A DNA stretch of 64,000 nt from Pedobacter yulinensis (GCF_003029735.1 NZ_KZ686269.1:682001-746000), one strand, 5' to 3'; shown: positions 45,741-54,444, counted from the first letter of the stretch. Notes: generated from the sequence alone by a model not told the origin. Translations and numbers: made by a program.

Positions 45741-46592
45741 CCGCTCCAATACATGCTGTATGGCCCCGTCAACCACGCGCTGCGGTTCTTTTTCAAAAGC
45801 AAAACTTAGCCGGCTGGCAAGAATAGCGTTTACGGAAAGCGCCCGGTGGCCCAATACTGCCGCAAGGGCATAGATTCCGGCGGTCTCCATTTCCAGGTTA
45901 CTGATCCGGTGGCCATGGTGGTTAAAACTGCTGAGCAACGGGATCAGCTTTGGTATGGTGCGCCTGGCGCGGACCGCTCGGCCCTGCGGCGCGTAAAAAC
46001 CAGGAGCCGTTACCGTAATGCCGGTTGCAAGGCCCGCTCCAATCTGCTGCAACAGTCCCGGATCGGCCGGGAACAGGTAAGGCTGCAAGTGTGGTACAGC
46101 GTCGAAATGCGATTTAACGGCTGTTAACAGCGGTAGTTCGGGTCCGCTTTCATAAAACCGCATGAGTGCGTCAAGTCCCAGTCCGTAACCCGAAGCGAGG
46201 ATGGTGCCCATGGGGATATCGGCCTGAATGGAGCCTGATGTGCCAATGCGTATGATATCCATCGACTGCAGCACCGGTTTCGGCTGGCGGCTTTCCAGGT
46301 CAATGTTGACCAGGGCATCCAGCTCATTCAGCACGATGTCGATGTTGTCTGTACCGATTCCCGTAGATATGACAGATACGCGCTTGTTCCCGATAAAGCC
46401 CGTATGGGTGATAAATTCACGCTTCCCCTTGCGGATATCAATGCGATCAAAGTATTTGCTCACCGATGCCACACGATCGGGGTCGCCCACGGTGATGACC
46501 GTGCCTGCCAGGTCTTCGGGCAGCAGGTTCAGGTGGTACACGCTTCCGTCAGGGTTTAAAATCAGGTCAGATTCGGAAATAGGCTTGTTCAT
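45735..46592 (-). CDS. Nucleoside phosphorylase (uridine phosphorylase type)
   Basis: 285 residues from ATG 46590-46592 (MNKPISESDLILNPDGSVYHL); a longer reading from 46634 overlaps the IMPACT gene and adds an unlikely leader. PNP/UDP phosphorylase marks: TVGDPDRVASVSKYFD (phosphate site), GIGTDNIDIVLNELDAL, RIGTSGSIQADIPMGTILAS, and NLEMETAGIYALAAVLG with the ribose-binding Glu/Met. It splits nucleosides with phosphate in salvage. The 26-base gap to the IMPACT gene puts it last in the ribD operon. Confidence 0.9.
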   Translation of the reverse strand: MNKPISESDLILNPDGSVYHLNLLPEDLAGTVITVGDPDRVASVSKYFDRIDIRKGKREFITHTGFIGNKRVSVISTGIGTDNIDIVLNELDALVNIDLESRQPKPVLQSMDIIRIGTSGSIQADIPMGTILASGYGLGLDALMRFYESGPELPLLTAVKSHFDAVPHLQPYLFPADPGLLQQIGAGLATGITVTAPGFYAPQGRAVRARRTIPKLIPLLSSFNHHGHRISNLEMETAGIYALAAVLGHRALSVNAILASRLSFAFEKEPQRVVDGAIQHVLERL

Positions 46593-46618
46593 CTGTTGTG
46601 GTGGTTCTTTTTCAGGGA

Positions 46619-47233
46619 TCAGACAGAATAACAATATACAACTTTTAGCCCATCGATTTGGGCAACACGGCTAAGCAACCTGTTTGTAGCTGTTTGGCGC
46701 ACTTCAATATCCATACTGCACTGGTTATCAAATACCTGCTCCAGGATGTGAAGGTTTTCTTCTTTGACGAGGCGCATGACCGGATTCATTTGCAGGTAAT
46801 CGAACTCGAACCGGTAAATATCGTTTACGGTTCTTTCTTCAACAAGGGCTGCTGCAAGTGCTTCTGACGCTGCCGTGCGATAAGCATTGATCAGCCCAGG
46901 TACCCCCAGCAGCGTACCGCCGAAATACCTGACGACCACGATAAGTACATTGGTTACATCTGCCGACAAGAGCGCATTGAGGATCGGCCTGCCACCCGTA
47001 CCGGCAGGCTCCCCATCGTCGTTGATCCTGAACACCGAACGGTCTGGTGTAAGCCGCAGTGCCGTACAGAAGTGCCGGGCTTTGGTATGCGCATCCCGAA
47101 GCTGCTGGATCTGTTCTTTTGCTTCAGCCTCCGTACGAATGGGAAATGCATACCCGATAAACTTGCTTCCGCGGTCGCGGAAAACTCCTTCGGCAGGCGC
47201 TGAGATCGTCTTATATGTATCGTTAAACAGCAT
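46619..47233 (-). CDS. IMPACT/YigZ-family protein
   Basis: 204 residues. The N-terminal IMPACT domain shows GSKFIGYAFPI, HTKARHFCTALRL, NDDGEPAGTGGRPIL and VVVRYFGGTLLGVPGLINAYRTAA, the YigZ signature; a C-terminal ferredoxin-like DUF1949 domain follows. Bacterial members are often annotated as proline dipeptidase-related or translation regulators, but the biochemical role is not settled. Overlaps the DMT transporter gene by 11 bases, so it is translated in a coupled operon. Confidence 0.9.
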   Translation of the reverse strand: MLFNDTYKTISAPAEGVFRDRGSKFIGYAFPIRTEAEAKEQIQQLRDAHTKARHFCTALRLTPDRSVFRINDDGEPAGTGGRPILNALLSADVTNVLIVVVRYFGGTLLGVPGLINAYRTAASEALAAALVEERTVNDIYRFEFDYLQMNPVMRLVKEENLHILEQVFDNQCSMDIEVRQTATNRLLSRVAQIDGLKVVYCYSV

Positions 47234-48089
47234 AGACCTGCGATAAGGTAATCAGCACGATGGAGAGGATGGCCAGTGCAAGCCCGATATAATTGAGTCG
47301 GCTCAGCTTTTCCTTAAAGATGAGCACGCCGACTGTGGTGCCCAGTGCAATAACGCCGAAATTCATCGTCGCGAAAACGGTAGAAGGATTCTCTGCAAAA
47401 GCCCGGTGTGCCTTCAGGTAAAACACAATATTTCCAAGATTGAACAGCCCAAGAATAACACCGCAGACGAAATTGACAAGCTGCAGCTTTGTTTTTCTCC
47501 TGAGCAGCAGAACGACCAGGCTAACGAGCGACACGGCAAATGCAGCGCAGAATGCCAGAAACAGCGAACTGGTATAGGGCCGGTCCTGGATCAGCGCCAT
47601 GCGTTTAAACAGCAGGTCTATAATGCCGTAGCCAAGAAAAACCAGCAACGGGTAGATCACGTTTGCACTTGCCGAGCGACTCTTTTCAGGCCGGTAAACG
47701 GTGAGGCAAATGGCCGCAAAACCTGTGGCCAGCCCAATCCATTTCCAGCCGTTAAAATGTTCGTTAAAAAGAAAAAAGGCGCCCAGTATGGAGATAAAAA
47801 GGGACAGCCGTTGTGCAATATCGGTCCGTACAATCCCCGAATGTCTTACAGAGGCCGCAAGCAGCCAGAAGACCGAGGGAAGCAGGAGACCGAGCGTGAG
47901 GGTAATGTCAAAAGCAGCCGGCTCGGTGAGTACCTTCGTACCGGGCTGGTACAGGAACCAGCTGACCACAATGGCTGTCAGGTAGTTCCAGGTAATGGCC
48001 TGCGGAATGCTGATGTGGTAACGCCGGGCCAGTTTGAGCAGCACGGAAACGGTTACGCTGCAGGTAATACTCAGTATGAAGAGGATCAT
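47223..48089 (-). CDS. EamA/DMT-family membrane transporter
   Basis: 288 residues with about ten membrane segments. ATG 48087-48089 (MILFILSITCSVTVSVLLKL) overlaps the ribD stop by ATGA; a further upstream ATG would add 45 residues inside ribD. Two EamA halves are visible, the first ending around FNGWKWIGLATGFAAICL and the second ending EKLSRLNYIGLALAILSIVLI. The family exports or imports metabolites and drugs; riboflavin or a precursor is a possible cargo because of the ribD coupling, but that is inference. Confidence 0.85.
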   Translation of the reverse strand: MILFILSITCSVTVSVLLKLARRYHISIPQAITWNYLTAIVVSWFLYQPGTKVLTEPAAFDITLTLGLLLPSVFWLLAASVRHSGIVRTDIAQRLSLFISILGAFFLFNEHFNGWKWIGLATGFAAICLTVYRPEKSRSASANVIYPLLVFLGYGIIDLLFKRMALIQDRPYTSSLFLAFCAAFAVSLVSLVVLLLRRKTKLQLVNFVCGVILGLFNLGNIVFYLKAHRAFAENPSTVFATMNFGVIALGTTVGVLIFKEKLSRLNYIGLALAILSIVLITLSQVYAV

Positions 48090-49141
48090 AGGGATGGGTT
48101 CTTGTAAATGTTCAGTTCGTCTGCGCCAACTTCCAGCTGTTCCAGCAGCCGGCCTTGCAGGTGGGGGGCCTCCAGGCCAGCTTCCCAGGATTGCGGACCG
48201 GTAAAGACCCGGGCTTCGTCCCATAAACCTGCTTCAATAAACAAGTTTAAGATCTGAATGCCACCTTCAATGATGACAGACTGGATGTCCATCAGGTATA
48301 GCTGGTAAGCGATTTTTTGCGGAAGGTAAAACTGCATATCCTCCATAGCAATGTAATGCAGGTTGGCCTCGACATCTGTTTTATTTTCGTTAAGAATGAG
48401 CGTCCGTGCCTCGGTGTTCATGATGGGGTTCGTGGCTGGCACTCCGAGCTGGCGGTCTACCAGAATACGGACCGGATTCCTGCCTGCCGTTTCCCGCACC
48501 GTTAGCAGGGGCCGGTCGGCCAGGGCAGTGCCTTTGCCAACCAAAACTGCGTCTTCTTCGGCACGCCATTGGTGTACGAGTCGTTTCGCCTCCCGGCCGG
48601 TAATCCAGCGCTGTGCGCCATCGCGCGGAGCAAAGAGACCATTGGCCGTTTGGGCCCATTTCAGAATAATATAGGGTCGCTGTCTGCGTATGCGTGTAAA
48701 AAAACGCCGGTTAAGCCAGGTGCAGGCACCTTCTTCTATGCCCCATTGTACCTGTATGCCTGCCTGCTGCAGTTTTTCAATGCCTTTCCCGTTCACCGCC
48801 TCGAAAGGGTCCCGATTGCCAATAAGCACAGCTTTTACGCCATGCCGCACCAGCAGGTCGGCACAGGGCGGTGTTTTGCCAAAATGTGCGCAGGGTTCGA
48901 GGTTCACGTAAACAGTCGCTTCGCGGAGCAGTTGGTTACCCTGCTCCTCGCCAAATTTTTCAAGTACCGACCTGACTGCGTTGACCTCTGCGTGCGCCTG
49001 TCCGAAAGCATGGTGATAACCCTCGCCAATAATGGCGTCGCCGGCTACAATGACGCAGCCAACAAGCGGGTTGGGACTCACATTCCCTGCACCTTTCAGC
49101 GCCAGTTCAAGGCACCTCGTCATATAAGTCTGATGGTTCAC
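48086..49141 (-). CDS. ribD: Riboflavin biosynthesis deaminase/reductase
   Basis: 351 residues, bifunctional. The N-terminal zinc deaminase has HAEVNAVRS and NLEPCAHFGKTPPCADLL; the C-terminal reductase (about 150-350) has ILKWAQTANGLFAP, QWRAEEDAVLVGKGTALADRPLLTVR and VIIEGGIQILNLFIEAGLWDEARVFTG. Together they make 5-amino-6-ribitylamino-uracil phosphate. First gene of a four-gene overlapping leftward operon and divergent from prmC, a pairing common in Bacteroidota. No FMN riboswitch is visible upstream. Confidence 0.95.
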   Translation of the reverse strand: MNHQTYMTRCLELALKGAGNVSPNPLVGCVIVAGDAIIGEGYHHAFGQAHAEVNAVRSVLEKFGEEQGNQLLREATVYVNLEPCAHFGKTPPCADLLVRHGVKAVLIGNRDPFEAVNGKGIEKLQQAGIQVQWGIEEGACTWLNRRFFTRIRRQRPYIILKWAQTANGLFAPRDGAQRWITGREAKRLVHQWRAEEDAVLVGKGTALADRPLLTVRETAGRNPVRILVDRQLGVPATNPIMNTEARTLILNENKTDVEANLHYIAMEDMQFYLPQKIAYQLYLMDIQSVIIEGGIQILNLFIEAGLWDEARVFTGPQSWEAGLEAPHLQGRLLEQLEVGADELNIYKNPSL

Positions 49142-49202
49142 GGTGCAAAGGTAGGCAAAGAACGGAACAAGAAAAGAAAGCCGGTCAACCGCAGGAAAAT
49201 TT

Positions 49203-49210
49203 TACTTTTG
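49203..49210 (+). promoter_or_regulatory. -7 promoter box abutting prmC
   Basis: TACTTTTG is a perfect TAnnTTTG box ending 4 bases before the prmC ATG (49215). The transcript would begin at or near the start codon, implying a leaderless or very short-leader mRNA. No clear -33 TTTG is seen. Confidence 0.55.
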
Positions 49211-49214
49211 CAGC

Positions 49215-50069
49215 ATGAAAATACGCGACCTCCAGCAGGAATATATCAGGCAGTTATCCAACCTGTATGCACGAGACGAGGCAGCAACCATCTTTGCTGA
49301 ATTTACGATGCACCATCTCCGGCTGGACCGTGGCGGTTATCTGCTGGCGCTTGGAAGCCATGCTGACGCGGATTTCATTGACCTTGCCAGGCGTGCGCTT
49401 ACTCGCCTGGCAGGCGGATCCCCTTTACAGCAGCTTACCGGGCAGGCACATTTTTACGGCCTCGAATTTACCGTTAATGAACATGTGCTCATTCCGCGGC
49501 CCGAAACAGAAGAGCTCGTTGACTGGGCCATAAAGACCGTCGCGGAAAAAACGCAGGATGGTTCCGGACTGTCTGTCATGGACTTTTGCACGGGAAGCGG
49601 TTGCATTGCGGTTGTGCTGAAACACAAACTGCCGGCAGCGGCGGTCTCAGCCCTCGATATTTCGGAAGCGGCGCTGAAAGTGGCCAGGGGTAATGCAAGC
49701 CGGTACCAGACCAACATCCGGTTCCTATGCGCAGATGTTTTGGCGTATGAAACCGGTCAGCCATTCGACGTCATGATCAGCAATCCACCTTACATTCCCG
49801 ATGCTGACCGGTCCTCGCTTCACATTAACGTGCTGATGCATGAACCGGAGCTGGCCTTGTTCGTGCCCGACAATGATGCACTCGTGTTTTATAAAGCAAT
49901 CGCTGCCATAGCCGCTCAGGACCTGAAGAAAGGCGGTTACCTGTTCTTTGAAATCAATCCGGATTATTCAGGGGAACTCCTGGAGCACCTCACCCTCTCA
50001 GGCTTCAGTCATGTGGAATTGCGTCAAGACATGCATGGAAAAGACCGCATGATACGGGCCAGGAAATAA
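49215..50069 (+). CDS. prmC: Release factor N5-glutamine methyltransferase
   Basis: 284 residues. PrmC methylates the Gln of the GGQ motif in RF1/RF2. An N-terminal helical domain (about 1-85) is followed by LTGQAHFYGLEFTVNEHVLIPRPETEELV, the SAM motif VMDFCTGSGCIAVVL (about 118-132) and the catalytic NPPYIP (about 192-197). The ATG fits the closely set promoter box upstream. Divergent from ribD with 73 bases between; the next gene on the strand starts 82 bases later. Confidence 0.95.
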   Translation: MKIRDLQQEYIRQLSNLYARDEAATIFAEFTMHHLRLDRGGYLLALGSHADADFIDLARRALTRLAGGSPLQQLTGQAHFYGLEFTVNEHVLIPRPETEELVDWAIKTVAEKTQDGSGLSVMDFCTGSGCIAVVLKHKLPAAAVSALDISEAALKVARGNASRYQTNIRFLCADVLAYETGQPFDVMISNPPYIPDADRSSLHINVLMHEPELALFVPDNDALVFYKAIAAIAAQDLKKGGYLFFEINPDYSGELLEHLTLSGFSHVELRQDMHGKDRMIRARK

Positions 50070-50151
50070 TTTTCGATTTATTTATGGAAAGTCTCAGGCA
50101 GTGGCATCTTACCTGTTGGCGGTTACGTCCGCGACCTATACGTATAAACCA

Positions 50152-50511
50152 ATGAAACATTCTTCTGTTTACAGATTGGCCTTGACGGCCGCTGGACTGT
50201 GCTTAACGGTCTTGCAGGCACGCTCTCAGCAAAAAACTGAACCGCGGCTGCATCCTGATACGGCTGCTGGCTTGAACACCATTTGGCTCTTTACAAAAAC
50301 ATTGCCCGGGGAGGGCACAGCGATGCCCGTTCGACGGCTGGATGGGTTTTACAGCAATATGCCCGTGAGGAAAGATCCCAATAACTTTTATAGCCCGATG
50401 CCGGTGGCTGGCCTTAAGAAGGTCTTCAGTCCTGATACGGTCTCGAAAAATCGCGGGGCAGAAAGCGGCAGGTTAAAATTTCATTTTCCCGCCGGTCCCG
50501 GTCGCAGGTAA
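50152..50511 (+). CDS. Small secreted protein with MPV repeats, unknown function
   Basis: 119 residues from ATG 50152, which opens a signal peptide (KHSSVYRLALTAAGLCLTVLQA, cut near ARSQ); an upstream ATG at 50101 gives a non-signal leader and is rejected. The mature part has three MPV triplets in 40 residues (GTAMPVRRLDGFYSNMPV, NNFYSPMPVAG), two preceded by FYS, suggesting a small repeat motif. No known family recognised. Convergent with the DUF4442 gene, 1 base apart. A real gene is likely from the signal peptide, but coding is not proven. Confidence 0.5.
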   Translation: MKHSSVYRLALTAAGLCLTVLQARSQQKTEPRLHPDTAAGLNTIWLFTKTLPGEGTAMPVRRLDGFYSNMPVRKDPNNFYSPMPVAGLKKVFSPDTVSKNRGAESGRLKFHFPAGPGRR

Positions 50512-50512
50512 A

Positions 50513-51019
50513 CTAGTATGCCACGGCCGCTGCTTCGCCCTGGTGCAGGTTCCTGATGTAAACTTCGTTTAAGACACTTGCACAAAGTTCGCCCGCATTG
50601 TTGGTAATCTCCATGGGATATGCTTTTACAAATTTGCCGTTACTGCGTAGCGTCGCGTCTGCTTCAGCGAGCATTTCATCGGTAATACTGATGGTGAAAT
50701 AAAGCGAGCCACGGCCCGGCTTGAGGTACTGGATCGATGCACTTTTGAGCCAGACCCTGACCTTGAAACCGCGGCGTTGCAGCAGCTGGTCGAATAAAAT
50801 GGCGTAAAACGGGTCGGTGGCGGCATAGATTGTACCGCCGAAGATCGAGCCGTTGTAATTTTTGTTAAGAAAACTTTTGGCAATTTTGACCGTCACGCTC
50901 CGGTAATCGGGCGAGAACTTTTTTACCCAGATCCGCTGGAAGAACAGGGGAGGGTAAAGGCGCATGGCCCATTTTAGGGTGTTGGGTGAAACCTGCATCG
51001 CTCTAAAGATCATAAACAT
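50513..51019 (-). CDS. DUF4442 hot-dog-fold protein
   Basis: 168 residues, cytoplasmic. KWAMRLYPPLFFQRIWVKKFSPDYRSVTVKI, NKNYNGSIFGGTIYAATDPFYAILFDQLL and the closing VYIRN strand match the DUF4442 branch of the hot-dog thioesterase superfamily. Such proteins hydrolyse or bind acyl-CoA thioesters, but no clear catalytic residue can be named. Two near-start ATGs; the first is used. Stands alone on its strand. Confidence 0.8.
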   Translation of the reverse strand: MFMIFRAMQVSPNTLKWAMRLYPPLFFQRIWVKKFSPDYRSVTVKIAKSFLNKNYNGSIFGGTIYAATDPFYAILFDQLLQRRGFKVRVWLKSASIQYLKPGRGSLYFTISITDEMLAEADATLRSNGKFVKAYPMEITNNAGELCASVLNEVYIRNLHQGEAAAVAY

Positions 51020-51212
51020 TTACCGGCTTTTAAAGTTTGGAAACGATCTTTCCTGTCGGTTCGTGCGTTGGGCGGTATCTGTACCAAAACGGTCCGGCCA
51101 GGCGAGATGGCACGTGGGCACTTAAACCAATACCGCTCAAACAAAGCAGAGAAAATGCTGTTGTGCTAATCGACCGAACCACGACCAAGGTTGGTCTGTC
51201 ACCACGCCGAAC

Positions 51213-51827
51213 ATGAAAAAATTGATAATCAACTGCCTCATTCCTGCCGGAATACTGATTGGCTGTGGCGCATGCCAGTCAGGTCAGCGCGCCGGCGCTA
51301 CCGATACGCTGATAGCCACCCATGAAACCGACACGACCATGAACATGGCCGATACAACGATGAGCCGCGACACGGCGGTTGGCGTTATGGTTGGAGGGGC
51401 CATACTGAAGCCAGACCAATCCCTGATTAAAAACCTGACGGAATCGAAAGACCATACCATTCTGGCTTCGGCGATCAACTCAGCCGGCCTTACCTCGCTA
51501 TTGAACGGCAAGGGCGCGTTTACGCTGTTTGCGCCGACCAATGCCGCTTTCGGTAAAATCCAGGCTGCAAAATTTGAACAACTGATGTCTGCAGCACAAC
51601 GGAGTAAGCTTAAAGCACTGCTCGAAGCGCATATCGTTGCAGGCCGCTATAAATCGGCCGATCTGAAAGAAGGCTTGGAGCTGAAAACCATTTCAGGCGG
51701 CATGTTAAAGATTACCTTGAAAGATGGAAACTGGTGGGCAAACAGTGCACGCATCACCATCCCCGATATCGTGTCGGCCAACGGCCTTCTCTTCGTAACA
51801 GACGGCATTGCCGCATCGGTAAAATAA
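51213..51827 (+). CDS. Fasciclin-domain lipoprotein
   Basis: 204 residues. The lipoprotein signal MKKLIINCLIPAGILIGCGACQ offers Cys18 or Cys21 as lipid site; a Thr/Asp/Met-rich linker (about 28-55, with two DTTM repeats) leads into one FAS1 domain: HTILASAINSAGLTSLLNGKGAFTLFAPTNAAF and the C-terminal DIVSANGLLFVTDGI strand. FAS1 domains mediate adhesion or cell-surface interactions. The 190 bases upstream hold no other gene or evident promoter. Confidence 0.88.
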   Translation: MKKLIINCLIPAGILIGCGACQSGQRAGATDTLIATHETDTTMNMADTTMSRDTAVGVMVGGAILKPDQSLIKNLTESKDHTILASAINSAGLTSLLNGKGAFTLFAPTNAAFGKIQAAKFEQLMSAAQRSKLKALLEAHIVAGRYKSADLKEGLELKTISGGMLKITLKDGNWWANSARITIPDIVSANGLLFVTDGIAASVK

Positions 51828-51927
51828 GACATGAAGCTTTGGTAAAAAGAACCATGCAGTTTTTTTAAGCCCTTCAAAACTAAATTGCTGCCTGTTCGTT
51901 TATATTATCGTAACAAAATTTGAACCT

Positions 51928-52131
51928 ATGAAAAGAACAATGTTAAGTCTTGCTTTTATTGCCTCACTGGCTGTGGGCATTTCAGCATGCAGTTCGTCAA
52001 AAGATATGTCAAACAGTTCTGACAGCACCGCGACGGACTCTACCTCAACGACCACTCCAACGTCGGATACGTCGGGAACGACTACACCGCCTACCACACC
52101 TCCAGATACCACCAAGACTCCACCTATGTAG
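51928..52131 (+). CDS. Tiny Ser/Thr/Pro-rich lipoprotein
   Basis: 67 residues: a lipoprotein signal (MKRTMLSLAFIASLAVGISAC, Cys21) and a mature part of almost only Ser, Thr, Asp and Pro (SDSTATDSTSTTTPTSDTSG). The low-complexity tail should be extended, a spacer or surface filler. Follows the fasciclin gene by 100 bases and is closed by a strong terminator; the shared threonine-rich style suggests, without proving, a joint surface role. Function unknown. Confidence 0.7.
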   Translation: MKRTMLSLAFIASLAVGISACSSSKDMSNSSDSTATDSTSTTTPTSDTSGTTTPPTTPPDTTKTPPM

Positions 52132-52156
52132 TCTTTCGGTAGCCTGAAAGTATGCG

Positions 52157-52184
52157 AAGCCCCGGGAATTCCCGGGGCTTTGTT
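52157..52184 (+). terminator. Terminator after the small lipoprotein gene
   Basis: AAGCCCCGGG-AATT-CCCGGGGCTT is a perfect palindrome (10-base arms) followed by TGTT on the plus strand, 25 bases past the stop. It overlaps the longest upstream reading of the MFS gene, supporting the later MFS start. Confidence 0.75.
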
Positions 52185-52256
52185 CGTTTAAGCGCAGTTG
52201 AATTTGATGCGGTTCAATCCTGGAAATTGCGTAATTTTCGCAACCAAACTTTAAAA

Positions 52257-53480
52257 ATGACCCCCGCTTCATCCAATCGCAACATCGGTTTCCTGGTTCT
52301 TGTTGCCTCGCTTGGCTACTTTGTTGATATTTACGACCTCCTGCTCTTCCTGATCATAAAAAACAAAAGCCTGGCCGAAATTGGCGTGCCTGCGGCCGAA
52401 ATTACCCAGACCGGTCTGTACCTGATGAACTGGCAAATGGCAGGCCTGCTGGCAGGAGGTTTTCTTTGGGGCATCCTTGGCGATAAAAAAGGCAGGCTGT
52501 CTGTGCTTTTCGGCTCAATTCTCATGTATTCTGCAGCCAATATCCTAAACGGCTTTGCGTATGATGTGACCAGTTATGCCGTACTGCGTTTCATAGCTGG
52601 TGTTGGCCTGGCCGGAGAGCTGGGTGCCGGCATTACCCTGGTCAGCGAAAGCATGAGCAAAGAGAAACGTGGTTACGGGACCATGCTGGTTGCTGGTATT
52701 GGTTTAAGCGGCGCAGTCGCGGCCTATTTTGTGGGCGACCTTTTCCATTGGCGTACGGCATTTTTTGTAGGCGGCGGCCTTGGGCTGCTCCTGCTGCTCT
52801 TGCGGGTAGGGGTGTATGAGTCAGGCATGTTTCGAAGCATGGAAAAAGGCCGGGCCGAAAAAGGCAATTTCTTCATGCTTCTTGCTTCGCGAAAGCGGCT
52901 CTTTAAATACCTGAACTGCATTCTGATCGCTGTTCCACTTTGGTTTGTGGTGGGCATCCTGGTCGGAATTGCGCCCGAATTTGGCAAGGCGCTGAATTCC
53001 AAAGATATGTTAGACAGCGGCAAAGGGGTTATGTTTACCTATATCGGCATTTCTTTGGGCGATTTTCTGACCGGTGCGCTCAGCCAGCTGTTTCGGACCC
53101 GGAAAAAAATCGTTTTCGTGTTCCTGACGCTGACGTTCCTTGCTATCCTCTATTATCTTTTTTCCAATCAGCTTACCGCAACGGGTTTTTACACCCTGTG
53201 TGTGGTTTTCGGTATTTTTACAGGTTATTGGGCAGTGTTTGTAACCATCGCGTCAGAGCAGTTCGGAACAAACATCCGGGCCACTGTAACCACCACCGTA
53301 CCGAATGTGGTGCGCGGCTCGCTGATTCCGGTTACCATGCTGTTTACCTGGCTTCGTGGCAGCATGTGCATTGTGAACGCGGCGCTCGCAGTGGCGGTGC
53401 TAACCGTAGCGCTTGCGTATATCGCCCTTTACAACCTGGATGAAACCTATGGCCGTGATCTGGACTTTATCGAGGAGTAG
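52257..53480 (+). CDS. MFS transporter (metabolite:H+ symporter type)
   Basis: 407 residues with 12 predicted membrane segments. ATG 52257 (MTPASSNRNIGFLVLVASLGYFVDIYDL) is chosen; an in-frame ATG at 52152 would run through the preceding terminator. MFS loop motifs: GILGDKKGRLSVLFGS after helix 2, RFIAGVGLAGELGAGITLVSE in helix 4, and a second-half loop near SQLFRTRKK. The pattern fits carboxylate or sugar-acid proton symporters, but the substrate is unknown. hemF follows 70 bases on with its own promoter box. Confidence 0.88.
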   Translation: MTPASSNRNIGFLVLVASLGYFVDIYDLLLFLIIKNKSLAEIGVPAAEITQTGLYLMNWQMAGLLAGGFLWGILGDKKGRLSVLFGSILMYSAANILNGFAYDVTSYAVLRFIAGVGLAGELGAGITLVSESMSKEKRGYGTMLVAGIGLSGAVAAYFVGDLFHWRTAFFVGGGLGLLLLLLRVGVYESGMFRSMEKGRAEKGNFFMLLASRKRLFKYLNCILIAVPLWFVVGILVGIAPEFGKALNSKDMLDSGKGVMFTYIGISLGDFLTGALSQLFRTRKKIVFVFLTLTFLAILYYLFSNQLTATGFYTLCVVFGIFTGYWAVFVTIASEQFGTNIRATVTTTVPNVVRGSLIPVTMLFTWLRGSMCIVNAALAVAVLTVALAYIALYNLDETYGRDLDFIEE

Positions 53481-53538
53481 TAAATGTCAAAAGATTGTAC
53501 TATCAAATTCCGGGGCTGTTTTAGCGCTTTTTTGGGTG

Positions 53539-53546
53539 TAACTTTG
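53539..53546 (+). promoter_or_regulatory. -7 promoter box abutting hemF
   Basis: TAACTTTG, a perfect TAnnTTTG, ends 4 bases before the hemF ATG (53551), the same layout as prmC. This predicts a leaderless or near-leaderless transcript; no convincing -33 element. Confidence 0.55.
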
Positions 53547-53550
53547 GCTT

Positions 53551-54444
53551 ATGTTTAAAGAGCAGGTAGATAGCCTGTACCGGCAGGTACAGGATGAGAT
53601 TTGCGCCGGACTGGAACAGGCCGACGGAAAAGGAAAATTCCAGGAAGAATTATGGGAACGCGAGGGGGGAGGCGGGGGCCGCACCCGGATCATGCAGGGC
53701 GGCGCAGTGATCGAGAAAGGCGGCGTAAATTTTTCTGCTGTGCATGGAAAACTGCCTGATTCTGTGAAAAAAGCCTTCAGGGTTGACGCCGAAGATTTTT
53801 TTGCTACAGGCGTTTCGATCGTGATTCACCCGGTTCACCCGTTGGTTCCGATCATCCATATGAACATCCGTTATTTTGAGATGGATGAAAACACCCGCTG
53901 GTTTGGCGGCGGCATAGACCTGACGCCGCACTATGTGTTTGAAAATGATGCGCGATTTTTTCACCATCAGCTCAAAAAGACCTGCGATGCCTATGATCCA
54001 GGCTTTTATCCGCGCTTCAAGGCGCAGGCAGACGACTACTTTTTTATTCGCCACCGCCAGGAAACCCGCGGCATAGGAGGGATCTTTTATGACCGCCTGA
54101 AACCTGACAATACCGGGCTGGACTGGTCAAAGATCCTGGACTTTTCGGTTGATGTGGGTCGTACTTTTCTGCCCGTTTATACGGAATTGATTGACCGGAA
54201 CCGCGACCGCGATTTCACAGAGCAGCAAAAACAATGGCAATACCTGAGGCGCAGCCGTTATGTGGAATTTAACCTGGTATACGACTCGGGAACGAAATTC
54301 GGACTGGAAACAAACGGGCGGATCGAGTCAATCCTGATGAGCCTGCCGCCGCAGGCGAACTGGGCTTACAACCACCAACCGAATGCGGGGTCTGATGAGG
54401 CGCATACGCTGGCTCTATTGAAAAAGGGCATTGATTGGCTATAA
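53551..54444 (+). CDS. hemF: Oxygen-dependent coproporphyrinogen-III oxidase
   Basis: 297 residues, full length. HemF decarboxylates coproporphyrinogen III to protoporphyrinogen IX using oxygen. The family is marked by REGGGGGRTRIMQGGAVIEKGGVNFSAVHG (about 32-60), HPLVPIIHMNIRYFE, WFGGGIDLTPHYVFENDARFFH, ETRGIGGIFYDRL and GLETNGRIESILMSLPP. The metal-binding His residues are in HP and HMNIR. Its presence means aerobic haem synthesis. Single gene on a short intergenic. Confidence 0.96.
   Translation: MFKEQVDSLYRQVQDEICAGLEQADGKGKFQEELWEREGGGGGRTRIMQGGAVIEKGGVNFSAVHGKLPDSVKKAFRVDAEDFFATGVSIVIHPVHPLVPIIHMNIRYFEMDENTRWFGGGIDLTPHYVFENDARFFHHQLKKTCDAYDPGFYPRFKAQADDYFFIRHRQETRGIGGIFYDRLKPDNTGLDWSKILDFSVDVGRTFLPVYTELIDRNRDRDFTEQQKQWQYLRRSRYVEFNLVYDSGTKFGLETNGRIESILMSLPPQANWAYNHQPNAGSDEAHTLALLKKGIDWL

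Noticed and set aside
48090..48224. 45 extra N-terminal residues of the DMT transporter
   Set aside because: They fall inside ribD, are Pro/Gly/Arg-rich and unlike a membrane segment; the ATGA start gives a proper first helix.
52201..52256. A promoter box (TAATTTTC) before the MFS gene
   Set aside because: One mismatch to TAnnTTTG and no -33 element at a fitting distance (the nearest TTTG is 25 bases away).
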